Assembly: GCA_029779645.1 (NCBI GenBank)
Contig: JAKPAC010000042.1
Span: forward strand, 1-64,000
Origin: Actinomycetes bacterium
GTDB lineage: Bacteria > Actinomycetota > Actinomycetes > Actinomycetales > Microbacteriaceae
DNA length: 64,000 nt
Direction: 5' to 3'
Shown: positions 9,437 to 18,414 of the stretch, piece by piece
Position numbering within the stretch: the first letter of the stretch is position 1
Layout: every line of letters starts with the position of its first letter
Made by a program: the position numbers and the translations under genes
The notes under the pieces: model-generated
What the model saw: the letters and a program-made list of their open reading frames with translations, nothing else
Database searches by the model: none
What the model was told of the DNA's origin: nothing

Positions 9437-10384
9437 CTACGGCGTGGGCGTGGGCGTCGGGCTCGGCGTGGCCTTGTAGTACGCGTCGCTCGAGAGCATC
9501 AGCACGAACTGCGCGAACTCCTTGGCGTCGGTCATGCTGCCGACGTAGGGCTTGCCGTCGACGAGCACGGTCGGGGTGCCGGTGAGCTTCTGCCCGTCGG
9601 CGCCCGGCAGCGGCTCGCTGAGGGCGCGCGCAGTGGCGGCCTGCACCCACGAGATGTAGCTGCCGTCCTCGATGCAGCTGCGCATCTGCTTCGGGTCCTC
9701 CGCGCCGGAGGCGATCGCCATGTCGGCGAGCGTCTTGCTGTCGAAGCCGTCGGTGTCGAACTCGGGCTGACGGGTCAGCAGCGAGTGGTTGAACGCGAAG
9801 AACGTCTCGGGCGAGTGCGTCGCGACGCAGACGCCGGCGTTCGCCGCGCGAAGCGAGTACTTCGTGCCGTTCGACTTGGCCGTCAGCAGCGCGACCGGGT
9901 GGTAGCTGAGGCTCACGGCGCCCTGCTTGACCCACTCGCCGAGCTGCGCGGCGTTGGCCTGCTGAAACTCGCGCGACTGCGCCGAGAGGTAGTCGATGTA
10001 GACGCGAATCTCGACGGGCGCCGGCTTGGCCTCTTCGGCGCTGGTGGATGCCTCGGCCTCGGGGTCGGCCTCGGAGGCGCCCTCACCCGTGGTCAGGGCG
10101 CTGGTCGTGACCGAATCGATCACGACGCCGTCCTGCTGCATGTTCGTGGGGGCGAGCTGCGGCGTGTCGTTCGCGCTCGTCCAGGCCAGGGTGACGCCGA
10201 CGCCGACGACCGCGAGCACGGCGACGATGCCGACGCCGATCAGCACCCGGCGCAGCACCCCCGCTCGACGCTGCTGGGCGTGCACGAGCTGCGCCTTCTC
10301 GCGCAGGGCTTCGCGGTGGTCGCGCTTTGCGGGCGCGTCATCTGCAGACGCGCCATTGTGCTGGCTGGTGTCGTCAGTCGACAT
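9437..10384 (-). CDS. Membrane-anchored DsbA/thioredoxin-fold protein lacking CxxC
   Basis: A 315-residue protein with a cytoplasmic basic N-terminus, one transmembrane helix (about 45-70), an Ala/Glu-rich linker, then a DsbA-like domain (about 125-300). Family blocks are VEIRVYIDY, HSPETFFAFNHSLL and LTGTPTVLVDGKPYVG (with the cis-Pro TPT). The place where the active-site CPxC should be reads DYLSAQSREFQ, so both catalytic cysteines are missing. Two cysteines elsewhere (AGVCVA, MRSCIED) could form a structural bond. It may be a non-redox chaperone-like member. The tail is TPSPTPTPTP. Confidence 0.85.
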   Translation of the reverse strand: MSTDDTSQHNGASADDAPAKRDHREALREKAQLVHAQQRRAGVLRRVLIGVGIVAVLAVVGVGVTLAWTSANDTPQLAPTNMQQDGVVIDSVTTSALTTGEGASEADPEAEASTSAEEAKPAPVEIRVYIDYLSAQSREFQQANAAQLGEWVKQGAVSLSYHPVALLTAKSNGTKYSLRAANAGVCVATHSPETFFAFNHSLLTRQPEFDTDGFDSKTLADMAIASGAEDPKQMRSCIEDGSYISWVQAATARALSEPLPGADGQKLTGTPTVLVDGKPYVGSMTDAKEFAQFVLMLSSDAYYKATPSPTPTPTP

Positions 10385-10613
10385 GAATCCTCGGTTCTCG
10401 CAGGGCCTCGGGTGGCCCGCAGCCTTCCGGCGTACCCATCGATGCTAATGACGCAATCTGAGAAATGCCCAGATGCGGCGGCACCCACCCTAGTGCCATC
10501 GGCGACCCCGCCTGCGATACTGATCGCACGCCCCCTCTTGGCACACGGGCAGGGCCCGTCATCCATCACTACGGATCGTCCGGCACGTACCTGCCGGTGA
10601 AGGAGAAGAAACC

Positions 10614-11717
10614 ATGGCGTCCGTCACGTTCGACAACGCAACGCGCATCTACCCGGGCGGCACGCGCCCCGCCGTCGACCGGCTCAGCCTCGAGGTCGCC
10701 GATGGCGAGTTCCTGGTGCTGGTCGGCCCGTCCGGCTGCGGAAAGTCGACCTCGCTGCGCATGCTCGCGGGGCTCGAGGAGATCAACTCGGGGCACATCC
10801 GCATCGGCGAGCGCGACGTCACCGATGTGCCGCCGAAGGATCGCGACATCGCGATGGTCTTTCAGAACTACGCGCTCTACCCGCACATGACCGTGGCCGA
10901 GAACATGGGCTTCGCGCTGAAGATCGCCGGCGTGCACAAGGACGAGCGCGCCGCGCGCGTGCTCGAGGCGGCGAAGCTGCTCGACCTCGAGGACTACCTG
11001 GGCCGCAAGCCCAAGGCGCTCTCGGGCGGCCAGCGTCAGCGCGTCGCCATGGGCCGCGCGATCGTCCGCTCGCCGCAGGTGTTCCTGATGGACGAGCCGC
11101 TCTCGAACCTCGACGCCAAGCTGCGCGTGCAGACACGCACCCAGATCGCGTCGCTCCAGAGGCGCCTGGGCGTCACCACCGTCTATGTCACGCACGACCA
11201 GACCGAGGCGCTGACCATGGGCGACCGCATCGCCGTGCTGAAGGACGGCGTGCTGCAGCAGGTCGGCACCCCGCGCGAGCTGTATGAGAGCCCCAGCAAC
11301 GTGTTCGTCGCGGGCTTCATCGGCTCGCCCGCGATGAACCTGTTCGCCAGCGACCTCACCGACGGCGGCGTCGCCTTCGGCTCGGCCGAGGTGCCCCTCG
11401 AGCGCGACACGGTCGCCCGCGCGACCGGCACGCAGGTCACCGTCGGCGTGCGCCCCGAAGACATCGTCGTCGGCCCCGCCGGCGGGCCCGGCCTCAGCGT
11501 GCAGATCGACCTCGTCGAAGAGCTCGGCGCCGACGGCTACCTCTACGGGCACACCGAGATCGCCGGCCAGCGCACCGAGGTCGTCGCCCGCGTCGACGGT
11601 CGCAACCATCCGAATGCCGGCGAGACCGTCAGCCTCACCGCGCGGCACAACCACGTGCACACGTTCGACATCGAAAGCGGCGAGCGCCTGAACAACGCGC
11701 CCATCACCGCCGACTGA
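10614..11717 (+). CDS. Sugar ABC transporter ATPase, MsiK/UgpC type
   Basis: Cytoplasmic ATPase that powers carbohydrate ABC importers. The 367 residues show Walker A (GPSGCGKST, 38-46), Q-loop VFQNYALYPHM, signature LSGGQRQR, Walker B VFLMDEPLSNLD, the H-loop VTHDQTEAL and a C-terminal regulatory TOBE domain (GVRPEDI). No permease or binding-protein genes are nearby; such an orphan ATPase matches MsiK, which serves several sugar importers in actinobacteria. AAGGAG lies 11 bases before the ATG. DUF4032 follows 11 bp later. Confidence 0.95.
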   Translation: MASVTFDNATRIYPGGTRPAVDRLSLEVADGEFLVLVGPSGCGKSTSLRMLAGLEEINSGHIRIGERDVTDVPPKDRDIAMVFQNYALYPHMTVAENMGFALKIAGVHKDERAARVLEAAKLLDLEDYLGRKPKALSGGQRQRVAMGRAIVRSPQVFLMDEPLSNLDAKLRVQTRTQIASLQRRLGVTTVYVTHDQTEALTMGDRIAVLKDGVLQQVGTPRELYESPSNVFVAGFIGSPAMNLFASDLTDGGVAFGSAEVPLERDTVARATGTQVTVGVRPEDIVVGPAGGPGLSVQIDLVEELGADGYLYGHTEIAGQRTEVVARVDGRNHPNAGETVSLTARHNHVHTFDIESGERLNNAPITAD

Positions 11718-11728
11718 CCCGCGCCGCC

Positions 11729-13087
11729 ATGGCACTGAGCATCAGCGCCCGCACGGTGGATCCGGGGTTGCTCGCCCTCCCCTGGGATCTGCCGCTGGCG
11801 CAGTGGCCGAGCAGCGTCATCGTGTCGCTGCCGAAGGGCCTCTCGCGCCACCTCGTGCGTTTCGCGCTGCTGTCGGGCGGCGTCGTCGCGGTCAAAGAGA
11901 CCACGGAGCAGATGGCGCGCCGCGAGTACGAGATGCTCGGCAGCCTCGCCCGGCTCGCGGTGCCGTGCGTCGAGCGCGGCGCCGTGATCGCCGGCCGGGT
12001 CGACGCCGAGGGGCACCCCCTCCCGGCGGCCCTCGTGACGGCGCATCTGAAGTTCTCGCTCCCGTATCGCGCGCTGTTCCAGCAGGTGCTGCGTCCCGAC
12101 ACCGCGACCCGCCTCGTCGACGCGCTCGCGGTGCTGCTGGTCCGCCTGCACAACGTCGGGTTCTTCTGGGGCGACGTCTCGCTCTCCAACACCCTGTTCC
12201 GCCGCGACGCGGGCGCCTTCGCCGCCTACCTGGTGGATGCCGAGACCGGCGAGCTGCATGAGGGCGGCCTGACCGCGGGGCAGCGCTCCCACGACCTCGA
12301 CGTCGCCCGCACGAACATCGCCGGCGAGATCATGGACCTGGAGGCCAGCGGCCGGCTCGAGGACGGCATCGACGCCATCGAGATCGCCGACCGGCTCGTC
12401 GCCGCCTACACCTCGCTGTGGAGCGCGCTCACCGAGGAGGAGTCGTTCTCGTCGGCCGAGGCGTGGCGCATCAACGAGCGCGTGCAGAGGCTGAACGACC
12501 TCGGCTTCGACATCGGCGAGATGGCGATCACCACCGACGGCACCGGATCGCACGTCTCGATCCAGCCGAAGGTCGTCGACGCGGGGCATCACCAGCGTCG
12601 CCTGATCCGCCTCACCGGGCTCGACGTCGAAGAGAACCAGGCCCGTCGCCTGCTCAACGACCTCGACTCGTACCGCGCCATGGTCACCCGGCCCGGCCTC
12701 GACGAGGAGATGATCGCGCACGAGTGGCTCACGCGCGTGTTCGAGCCGGTGGTGAAGGCCATCCCGGCCGAGCTGCGGGCCAAGCTCGAGCCCGCCGAGG
12801 TGTTTCACCACGTGCTCGAGCACCGCTGGTACATGTCGCAGCAGCGCGAGAGCGCCGTGCCGATCTCGGAGGTGCTGACCTCCTACATCAACGACGTGCT
12901 GCGCCACCGCCGCGACGAGGCGACCATCATGGGCCCGCTGACCGAGACGCTCACCATCCCGCAGCTCACGCCGGACGGGCGGCCCAGCGGGACGGGCGAG
13001 CACGGGGCGAGCACGCGCGCGGCCGAAGCCGACAGCCCCGATTCCGACGGCGACGCAGACGAGGTCGACTGGCGCGACCTCGTCTGA
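11729..13087 (+). CDS. DUF4032 family protein (kinase-like fold)
   Basis: A 452-residue DUF4032 protein. Residues ~35-190 resemble a lipopolysaccharide/aminoglycoside kinase core: VVAVKETTEQMARREYEML (ATP-binding Lys), LLVRLHNVGFFWGDVSLSNTLF (catalytic-loop-like, D at GDVSLSN) and YLVDAETGEL (metal-binding-like). The C-terminal DUF4032 part contains ITTDGTGSHVSIQPKVVDAGHH and EHRWYMSQ. Activity and target are unknown. It lies 11 bp downstream of the sugar ATPase, so co-transcription is likely. The last ~60 residues are acidic and probably disordered. Confidence 0.85.
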   Translation: MALSISARTVDPGLLALPWDLPLAQWPSSVIVSLPKGLSRHLVRFALLSGGVVAVKETTEQMARREYEMLGSLARLAVPCVERGAVIAGRVDAEGHPLPAALVTAHLKFSLPYRALFQQVLRPDTATRLVDALAVLLVRLHNVGFFWGDVSLSNTLFRRDAGAFAAYLVDAETGELHEGGLTAGQRSHDLDVARTNIAGEIMDLEASGRLEDGIDAIEIADRLVAAYTSLWSALTEEESFSSAEAWRINERVQRLNDLGFDIGEMAITTDGTGSHVSIQPKVVDAGHHQRRLIRLTGLDVEENQARRLLNDLDSYRAMVTRPGLDEEMIAHEWLTRVFEPVVKAIPAELRAKLEPAEVFHHVLEHRWYMSQQRESAVPISEVLTSYINDVLRHRRDEATIMGPLTETLTIPQLTPDGRPSGTGEHGASTRAAEADSPDSDGDADEVDWRDLV

Positions 13088-13094
13088 GCGCGGC

Positions 13095-14087
13095 TCAGAG
13101 CCCGCGGCGCTTGGAGACCTCGTAGAGCGCGACCGACGTCGCGATGCCGGCGTTGAGCGACTCGGTCGCCGCCGAGATCGGGATCGACACGATCTGGTCG
13201 CACGTCTCGGCGACCAGGCGCGACAGCCCCTTGCCCTCGCTGCCGACGACGATGACGATCGGCCGCTCGGCCAGCTCGAGCTCGGGCAGCGCCACATCGC
13301 CGTCGCCGTCGAGGCCGAGCACGAACACGCCCTGCTTCTTGAAGTCCTTGAGCGTCGCCGTCAGATTCGACGCGAGCGCGACGGGCGTGCGCGCGGCCGC
13401 GCCGGCGCTCGTCTTCCACGCCGCCGAGTTGACGCTCGCCGAGCGCCGCTGCGGCACGATGACGCCCTGCCCGCCGAACGCGGCGGTCGAGCGGATGATC
13501 GCGCCGAGGTTGCGCGGGTCGGTGATGCCGTCGAGCGCGACGAACAGCGGTGTCTCGCCGCGGTCGATGACCTCCTCGAGGAGGTCGTGCGGGTGCGCGT
13601 ACTCGTACGGCGGTACCTTGAGGGCGACGCCCTGGTGCACCCCGTCGAAGCCGGCCATGCGGTCGAGCTCCGGGCGAGTGACCTCGAGCACCGCGATGCC
13701 GCGGTGCGTGGCGATCGAGAGCATCTCTTTGACACGGTCATCCATCTCGACGCGCTGCGCGACGTAGAACGCCGTCGCGGGGATCTTCGCCCGCAGCGCC
13801 TCGAGCACCGAGTTGCGACCGGTGACGATCTCGGTGTCGTCGCTCTGCTTGGGCGAGCGCGAGCCGCCGCGACCCGCGTTCGCGGGCTTGGGCTTGGGCT
13901 TGCCGCCGGCGGCGGCGTAGCGCTCCTGGGCGGCCTTGCGCTTGCCGGCGGGGTGCCAGGCGCGATCCTCGGCCTTCGGGGTCGGGCCGCGGCCCTCGAG
14001 GCTGGAGCGCCCCTTGCCGCCGCTGCCCTTGGTGGGGCCCTTCTTCGTCTTTCGGGCGCCGGGGCGTCCGGGCTTGTTACCGGCCAT
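13095..14087 (-). CDS. rlmB: 23S rRNA 2'-O-ribose methyltransferase, RlmB/TrmH family
   Basis: SpoU-family SAM-dependent enzyme, expected to methylate the ribose of G2251 in 23S rRNA. The 330 residues start with ~80 basic, low-complexity residues (RNA-binding tail), then the substrate-binding domain (TGRNSVLEALRAK) and the trefoil-knot catalytic domain with motif 1 (DGITDPRNLGAIIRSTAAFG), motif 2 (IVIVVGSEGKGLSRL) and motif 3 (IPISAATESLNAGIATSVALYEV). Its first 11 bases overlap the 3' end of cysS, the usual actinobacterial pair. TrmH-type tRNA specificity is a less likely alternative. Confidence 0.93.
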   Translation of the reverse strand: MAGNKPGRPGARKTKKGPTKGSGGKGRSSLEGRGPTPKAEDRAWHPAGKRKAAQERYAAAGGKPKPKPANAGRGGSRSPKQSDDTEIVTGRNSVLEALRAKIPATAFYVAQRVEMDDRVKEMLSIATHRGIAVLEVTRPELDRMAGFDGVHQGVALKVPPYEYAHPHDLLEEVIDRGETPLFVALDGITDPRNLGAIIRSTAAFGGQGVIVPQRRSASVNSAAWKTSAGAAARTPVALASNLTATLKDFKKQGVFVLGLDGDGDVALPELELAERPIVIVVGSEGKGLSRLVAETCDQIVSIPISAATESLNAGIATSVALYEVSKRRGL

Positions 14088-15504
14088 TGATGCTCCAATG
14101 TGTTGCGCCAGAGGCGTCTTCGAGGGTGATCCCCGCGGCGGCGATCACATCACGGATGCGATCCGCCGCGGGCCAGTCTTTGGCATCGCGAGCGGCGGCC
14201 CGCTGCGCGATGAGTCCCTGCACCAGGGTGTCGAGCGCGGATGCCTCGGCCGAGGCATCCACCTGCCGCCAACGCGGCGAGAGGGGGTTGATCCCGAGGA
14301 TCTCGGTCATCGCCGACACCTCGCCGGCGATCGCGCGGGCGGCGCCCGCATCGCCCGCGTCGAGCGCCGTGTTGCCGTCGCGCACGTGCGCGTGGATGAC
14401 CGCGAGCGCCTGCGGCACCCCGAGATCGTCGTTCATCGCGGCGACGAAGTCTGGGTGCGGCGCGGCGCCCGCGGCCGCCACGCCGTCGCCGTCGTCGCCG
14501 CCCTCGCGCGCGGCGCGCTCGAGGAAGCCGCGGATCCGATCGAGCGCACTCGCGGCCTCGTCGAAGGTCTTGTCGGTGATGTCGAGGCTCGAGCGGTAGT
14601 GCGCGGCGCCCAGGGCGTAGCGCACGACCAGCGGCTCGCGCTGCGCGAGCACGTCCTCCGCGAGCACGAAGTTGTGCAGCGACTTCGACATCTTCTGCCC
14701 GTTCACGGTCACGAGGCCGTTGTGCACCCAGTACCGCGCGAACGCGTCGCCCGCCGCGGTCGACTGCGCCAGCTCGTTCTCATGGTGCGGGAAGCGCAGG
14801 TCGAGCCCGCCGCCGTGCACGTCGAACTCGGCGCCGAGGTAGCGTCGCGCCATGGCCGAGCACTCGATGTGCCAGCCGGGGCGACCGGGACCCCAGGGCG
14901 AGTCCCAGACGGCCGTCGCCGGCTCGTCGGCCTTGGCGCCCTTCCACAGGGCGAAGTCGTGCGGGTCGCGCTTGCCGCGCAGCTGCGCCTCTGCGTCCGC
15001 CTCCAGCGCGTCGAGCGACTGCCGCGTGAGCGCGCCGTAGCCGGGCCAGCTGCGCACATCGAAGTACACATCGCCCGCGGCATCCGAATCCGCCGGCGCC
15101 GCGTACGCGTGCCCGGCCGCGATCAGCTCGGCGATCAGCTCGTGCATCTGCGGGATCGACGCGGTCGCGCGCGGCTCGTAGGTCGGCGCGGCGATGCCGA
15201 TCGCGGCATATGCGGCGGTGAAGGCGAGCTCCATCCGGTACGCGAGCGCCCACCACGGCTCATCGGCTGTGGCGTTCGCCAGCACCTTGTCGTCGATGTC
15301 GGTGACGTTGCGCACGAAGGTGACGCGGTGGGATGTCTCGAGCCAGCGCCGCAGCAGATCGAACGCGAGCGCGCCCCGGAGGTGGCCGATGTGGGGGCCC
15401 GACTGCACCGTCGGACCGCAGACGTAGATGCCGACCTCGCCCGCCCGCAGGGGCGTGAAGTCGCGCAGCGCCTGCGCCCTCGTGTCATACAGTCGAAATC
15501 CCAC
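14077..15504 (-). CDS. cysS: Cysteine--tRNA ligase CysS
   Basis: Class I aminoacyl-tRNA synthetase that charges tRNA-Cys. The 475 residues include the zinc-site cysteine in YVCGPTV, the HIGH motif (PHIGH, near residue 38), the zinc-binding WHIECSAM and HHENELAQ blocks, and KMSKS ([10 protein letters not shown]). A homologue in mycothiol synthesis (MshC) is similar, but full length, KMSKS form and position next to rlmB favour CysS. The GTG start is supported by TAGTCT six bases upstream, so the message is probably leaderless. Confidence 0.96.
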   Translation of the reverse strand: MGFRLYDTRAQALRDFTPLRAGEVGIYVCGPTVQSGPHIGHLRGALAFDLLRRWLETSHRVTFVRNVTDIDDKVLANATADEPWWALAYRMELAFTAAYAAIGIAAPTYEPRATASIPQMHELIAELIAAGHAYAAPADSDAAGDVYFDVRSWPGYGALTRQSLDALEADAEAQLRGKRDPHDFALWKGAKADEPATAVWDSPWGPGRPGWHIECSAMARRYLGAEFDVHGGGLDLRFPHHENELAQSTAAGDAFARYWVHNGLVTVNGQKMSKSLHNFVLAEDVLAQREPLVVRYALGAAHYRSSLDITDKTFDEAASALDRIRGFLERAAREGGDDGDGVAAAGAAPHPDFVAAMNDDLGVPQALAVIHAHVRDGNTALDAGDAGAARAIAGEVSAMTEILGINPLSPRWRQVDASAEASALDTLVQGLIAQRAAARDAKDWPAADRIRDVIAAAGITLEDASGATHWSINGR

Positions 15505-15510
15505 GGGTCA

Positions 15511-15516
15511 AGACTA
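15511..15516 (-). promoter_or_regulatory. -10 element TAGTCT, leaderless cysS
   Basis: TAGTCT-N6-GTG fixes the cysS start at 15504 and implies transcription begins at the start codon. Confidence 0.65.
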
Positions 15517-15640
15517 CCGGCGCGGTCCGCGCGCCGAACGATCGGCGGCGCGCGATCTGCGGCGGGGCAAGCTGCCGCGGATCGCGTGCGCCACGGGCTC
15601 GCCGGCGGCCGGCGCGCCACGCAGGCGGGCGCCCCGCGGC

Positions 15641-16942
15641 TCAGGCCCGGACGATCAGCGCCGTCGCGGTCGCCGCGATCCCCTCGCCGCGACCGGTGAA
15701 GCCGAGCCCGTCGGTGGTCGTCGCCGCGACCGTCACCGGTGCGCCCAGCAGCGCGCCGAGCGCGGCCTGCGCCTCGAGGCGGCGCGGCGAGAAGCGCGGG
15801 GCGCGCGCCTGCACCTGGACCGACACGTTGCCGATCGCCCAGCCCGCGTCGGCGAGCACGCGGCGGGTGCGGGTGAGGAACACGTCGGCGTGGGCGCCCT
15901 CCACCGCGGGATCGTCGGTGCCGAACAGCCCGCCGATGTCGCCGAGATCGGCGGCCGACAGCAGCGCATCGACGATGGCGTGCGTGACGACGTCGCCGTC
16001 GGAGTGGCCCTCGAGCGCGCGCTCCCCCGGCCAGGGCAGCCCCGCGAGCCAGAGCGTGCGCGTCGAGCCCTCGGCGGCATAGGCGTGCACGTCGGTGCCG
16101 ATCCCCACGCGCATGCCCAGCGCCCCCGCGCCCGGCGCCGCCGCCTGGCCCGGCACGGACTCCGCACGCCGGGTGCCCCGGGCGTCGGCCTGCTGCGCCC
16201 GCTCTCCGAGCAGCGTCTTCGCGCGCTCCAGATCTGCGGGCGTGGTGATCTTGAACGCGTGTGCGTGCCCGTCGAGCGCGCGCACCGGGTGCCCGGCCGC
16301 CGCGACGAGCGCCGCATCGTCGGTGAACTCGGCGGTCGCGCCGGCGTATGCCGCGTCGAGCACGTCGCGCCGGAACCCCTGCGGGGTCTGCACCGCGAGC
16401 AGCTCGTCGCGATCGACCGTCGCGCCGACCGAGCCCGCGGCATCCACCCGCTTGACGGTGTCGACCACCGGCAGCCCGGGGATCACGGCCGCGCCCGTGC
16501 GCTCGACCTCGTCGATCACCCGGTCGAACACCTCTGCGGGCGTGAGCGAGCGCGCCGCGTCGTGCACGAGCACGGTGCGCACGTCCGGCCAGACGGCCCG
16601 GAGCCCCGCCGCGACCGAGGCCTGGCGGGTCGCGCCGCCCGCGACGATGCGCACCAGCTCGAAGCGATCGGATGCCTCACCCCCGCCGGCGGCCGTCGCG
16701 GCGGCCGCGACCGTGGCCGCGGCATCCATCGCCTCGGTGCGGGCGTCGCCCTCGAGGCCCGCCGGCACCACGAGTACGAGCTGCGCGGCCCGGCGCGTGC
16801 TGAGGGCGGGGATCAGGCTGTGCCAGAGCACGGTGTGCGCATCGAGCCCGACGAACGCCTTCGGCGCGCCGGCGCCGAGCCGCAGGCCCGAGCCGGCGGC
16901 GACGACGATGATGGCCGCATCGGGCACTGGCGTGATGCTCAT
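15641..16942 (-). CDS. ispDF: Bifunctional IspD-IspF enzyme of the MEP pathway
   Basis: Fusion of 2-C-methyl-D-erythritol 4-phosphate cytidylyltransferase (about 1-245; [38 protein letters not shown]) and MECDP synthase (about 265-433; GIGTDVHAY with metal-binding D and [18 protein letters not shown], and [17 protein letters not shown]). It catalyses two non-consecutive steps of isoprenoid precursor synthesis. An Ala/Arg-rich linker joins the halves. ATG at 16942 was chosen because TAGCGT lies exactly seven bases upstream; the GTG at 16951 would overlap that -10 element. Confidence 0.95.
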   Translation of the reverse strand: MSITPVPDAAIIVVAAGSGLRLGAGAPKAFVGLDAHTVLWHSLIPALSTRRAAQLVLVVPAGLEGDARTEAMDAAATVAAAATAAGGGEASDRFELVRIVAGGATRQASVAAGLRAVWPDVRTVLVHDAARSLTPAEVFDRVIDEVERTGAAVIPGLPVVDTVKRVDAAGSVGATVDRDELLAVQTPQGFRRDVLDAAYAGATAEFTDDAALVAAAGHPVRALDGHAHAFKITTPADLERAKTLLGERAQQADARGTRRAESVPGQAAAPGAGALGMRVGIGTDVHAYAAEGSTRTLWLAGLPWPGERALEGHSDGDVVTHAIVDALLSAADLGDIGGLFGTDDPAVEGAHADVFLTRTRRVLADAGWAIGNVSVQVQARAPRFSPRRLEAQAALGALLGAPVTVAATTTDGLGFTGRGEGIAATATALIVRA

Positions 16943-16949
16943 GCCGCTC

Positions 16950-16955
16950 ACGCTA
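16950..16955 (-). promoter_or_regulatory. -10 element TAGCGT, leaderless ispDF
   Basis: TAGCGT-N7-ATG decides the start of ispDF. Confidence 0.6.
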
Positions 16956-16972
16956 CCGGAGTGCGCGCACGC

Positions 16973-17009
16973 AAAAAGGCTCCCCGTCCGCGATGCGGAT
17001 CGGGGAGCC
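16973..17009 (-). terminator. Rho-independent terminator of carD
   Basis: GGCTCCCCG and CGGGGAGCC form a 9-bp stem whose loop holds a second small stem (TCCGC-ATC-GCGGA); five U residues follow on the minus strand. A textbook intrinsic terminator. Confidence 0.92.
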
Positions 17010-17049
17010 CTGCGCTGTCGGCCGCGGCGCGGCGCTCAGCGTGCAGTCA

Positions 17050-17532
17050 CTATGAAGCGAGAACCTCGTCGAGCACGTTCGACGCCTGCTCCTCGTCGGT
17101 CTTCTCGGCGAGCGCGAGCTCGGAGATGAGAATCTGGCGCGCCTTCGCAAGCATGCGCTTCTCGCCGGCCGAGAGGCCGCGGTCCTGGTCGCGGCGCCAG
17201 AGGTCGCGGACGACCTCGCTGACCTTGATGACATCGCCCGAGGCGAGCTTCTCAAGGTTGGCCTTGTATCGGCGCGACCAGTTCGTGGGCTCTTCGGTGA
17301 ACGGCGCGCGCAGCACCTCGAAGACGGCCTCGAGGCCCTCCTTGCCGATCACATCGCGCACGCCGACGAGATCGATGTTGTCGGCAGGCACCTCGATCGT
17401 CAGGTCGCCCTGGGTTACCCGGAGCTTGAGATAGATCTTCTCTTCACCCTTGATAATTCGAGTCTTCACTTCGGCGATCGTTGCGGCACCGTGGTGCGGG
17501 TAAACGACCGTCTCGCCAACCTCAAAAAGCAT
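17050..17532 (-). CDS. carD: CarD-family RNA polymerase-binding regulator
   Basis: Global regulator that binds RNA polymerase beta and stabilises open complexes, notably at rRNA promoters. The 160 residues begin [19 protein letters not shown], the RNAP-interacting Tudor-like domain (to ~65), followed by the helical DNA-binding domain with [17 protein letters not shown] and VVRDLWRRD (conserved Trp). The ATG at 17532 was chosen because family members begin there and AAAGGA lies about eight bases upstream. It sits upstream of ispDF as in many actinobacteria, but the strong terminator between them separates the transcripts. Confidence 0.96.
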   Translation of the reverse strand: MLFEVGETVVYPHHGAATIAEVKTRIIKGEEKIYLKLRVTQGDLTIEVPADNIDLVGVRDVIGKEGLEAVFEVLRAPFTEEPTNWSRRYKANLEKLASGDVIKVSEVVRDLWRRDQDRGLSAGEKRMLAKARQILISELALAEKTDEEQASNVLDEVLAS

Positions 17533-17791
17533 GCAGATCTGTCCTTTCGGCTCCGTATAGGATACCACAGGCCCCATAGGCTAAGGTTCGCACTGCAGCT
17601 TCGGCGACGCACCCGACACGCATCACCCCGGGCGCCCCGTCCCGGGCCCGCGACGCGTGACGCGCGGCGTGCGCGAGCGGGATGGGATCGACGACGGGCG
17701 CCGCGCTCATTCCGCGAGCTTTGCAACGCGAATTCATCCGAGCGCGGAATTCCCCTAGACTGACCTCAGTCCACTACCGCCGGGAGGCATC

Positions 17792-18262
17792 TTGAAGTCC
17801 CGCTTGCTCGCGTCCATTGTGCTGGGCACCGCCGTGGTGCTGACCGCCACTGGCTGCAACATGCTCGCCCCACAGGCGACCACCCTCCAGTACAACCCGG
17901 GCGACGGCATGAGCGTCAACACCGGTACCATCCAGGTGCTCAACGCCCTCGTCATCTCTGAAGACGGCGAAGACGGCAACCTGGTCGTCGCGTTCTACAA
18001 CAAGGACGAGGAAAACGACGCCACGATCTTCATCGAGTTCGGCGAGAACGGCAAGGGCGGCGAAGCGGCGATGGAGATCCCCGCCGGCTCGCTCGTCAGC
18101 CTCGGCGGCGACTATGAGGAGCCGCTCCTGCTCGAGGGCATCAACACCGACCCCGGCGCGCGTCTTCCCATGTACTTCCAGTCCGGCGACGGCGAGGGGC
18201 AGCTCGTGCTGGTTCCCGTCCTCGACGGCTCGCTCCCGTACTACGCGGACCTGGTTCCCTGA
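17792..18262 (+). CDS. Putative lipoprotein of unknown function
   Basis: A 156-residue secreted protein. The signal peptide ends in the lipobox LTATGC, so the cysteine (about residue 22) should be lipid-modified and anchor it to the outer face of the membrane. The remainder is acidic with a beta-rich look (TGTIQVLNALVISEDGEDGNL), similar in style to copper-chaperone-like/DUF lipoproteins, but the Met/His metal ligands of that family are not evident. TTG start with GGGAGG upstream; a possible promoter is TTCATC-N17-TAGACT (17733-17761). Confidence 0.8.
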   Translation: MKSRLLASIVLGTAVVLTATGCNMLAPQATTLQYNPGDGMSVNTGTIQVLNALVISEDGEDGNLVVAFYNKDEENDATIFIEFGENGKGGEAAMEIPAGSLVSLGGDYEEPLLLEGINTDPGARLPMYFQSGDGEGQLVLVPVLDGSLPYYADLVP

Positions 18263-18270
18263 TCCCGCAC

Positions 18271-18303
18271 GTGGATGCCTCGGCCACGGCCTGAGGCATC
18301 CAC
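18271..18303 (+). terminator. Hairpin made of two GGATGCC words after the lipoprotein gene
   Basis: GTGGATGCCTC and GAGGCATCCAC form a perfect 11-bp stem nine bases beyond the stop codon. No U-tract follows, but a second, longer hairpin does. Confidence 0.65.
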
Positions 18304-18308
18304 CACGC

Positions 18309-18352
18309 ACGCGAATGCGGCGCGCACCTCTCGGTGTGCGCCGCATTCGCGT
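18309..18352. terminator. Bidirectional terminator between lipoprotein gene and regX3
   Basis: A ~20-bp nearly perfect stem (GCGAATGCGGCGC / GCGCCGCATTCGC plus inner GCACC/GGTGT) with a TCTC loop lies between the convergent genes. Confidence 0.8.
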
Positions 18353-18414
18353 CTGCGTCCGCTCGCCTGCGCCTGCTCGCGCCGGCGTCGGCGCCGAGGC
18401 CTGGGCGCCTGGGC

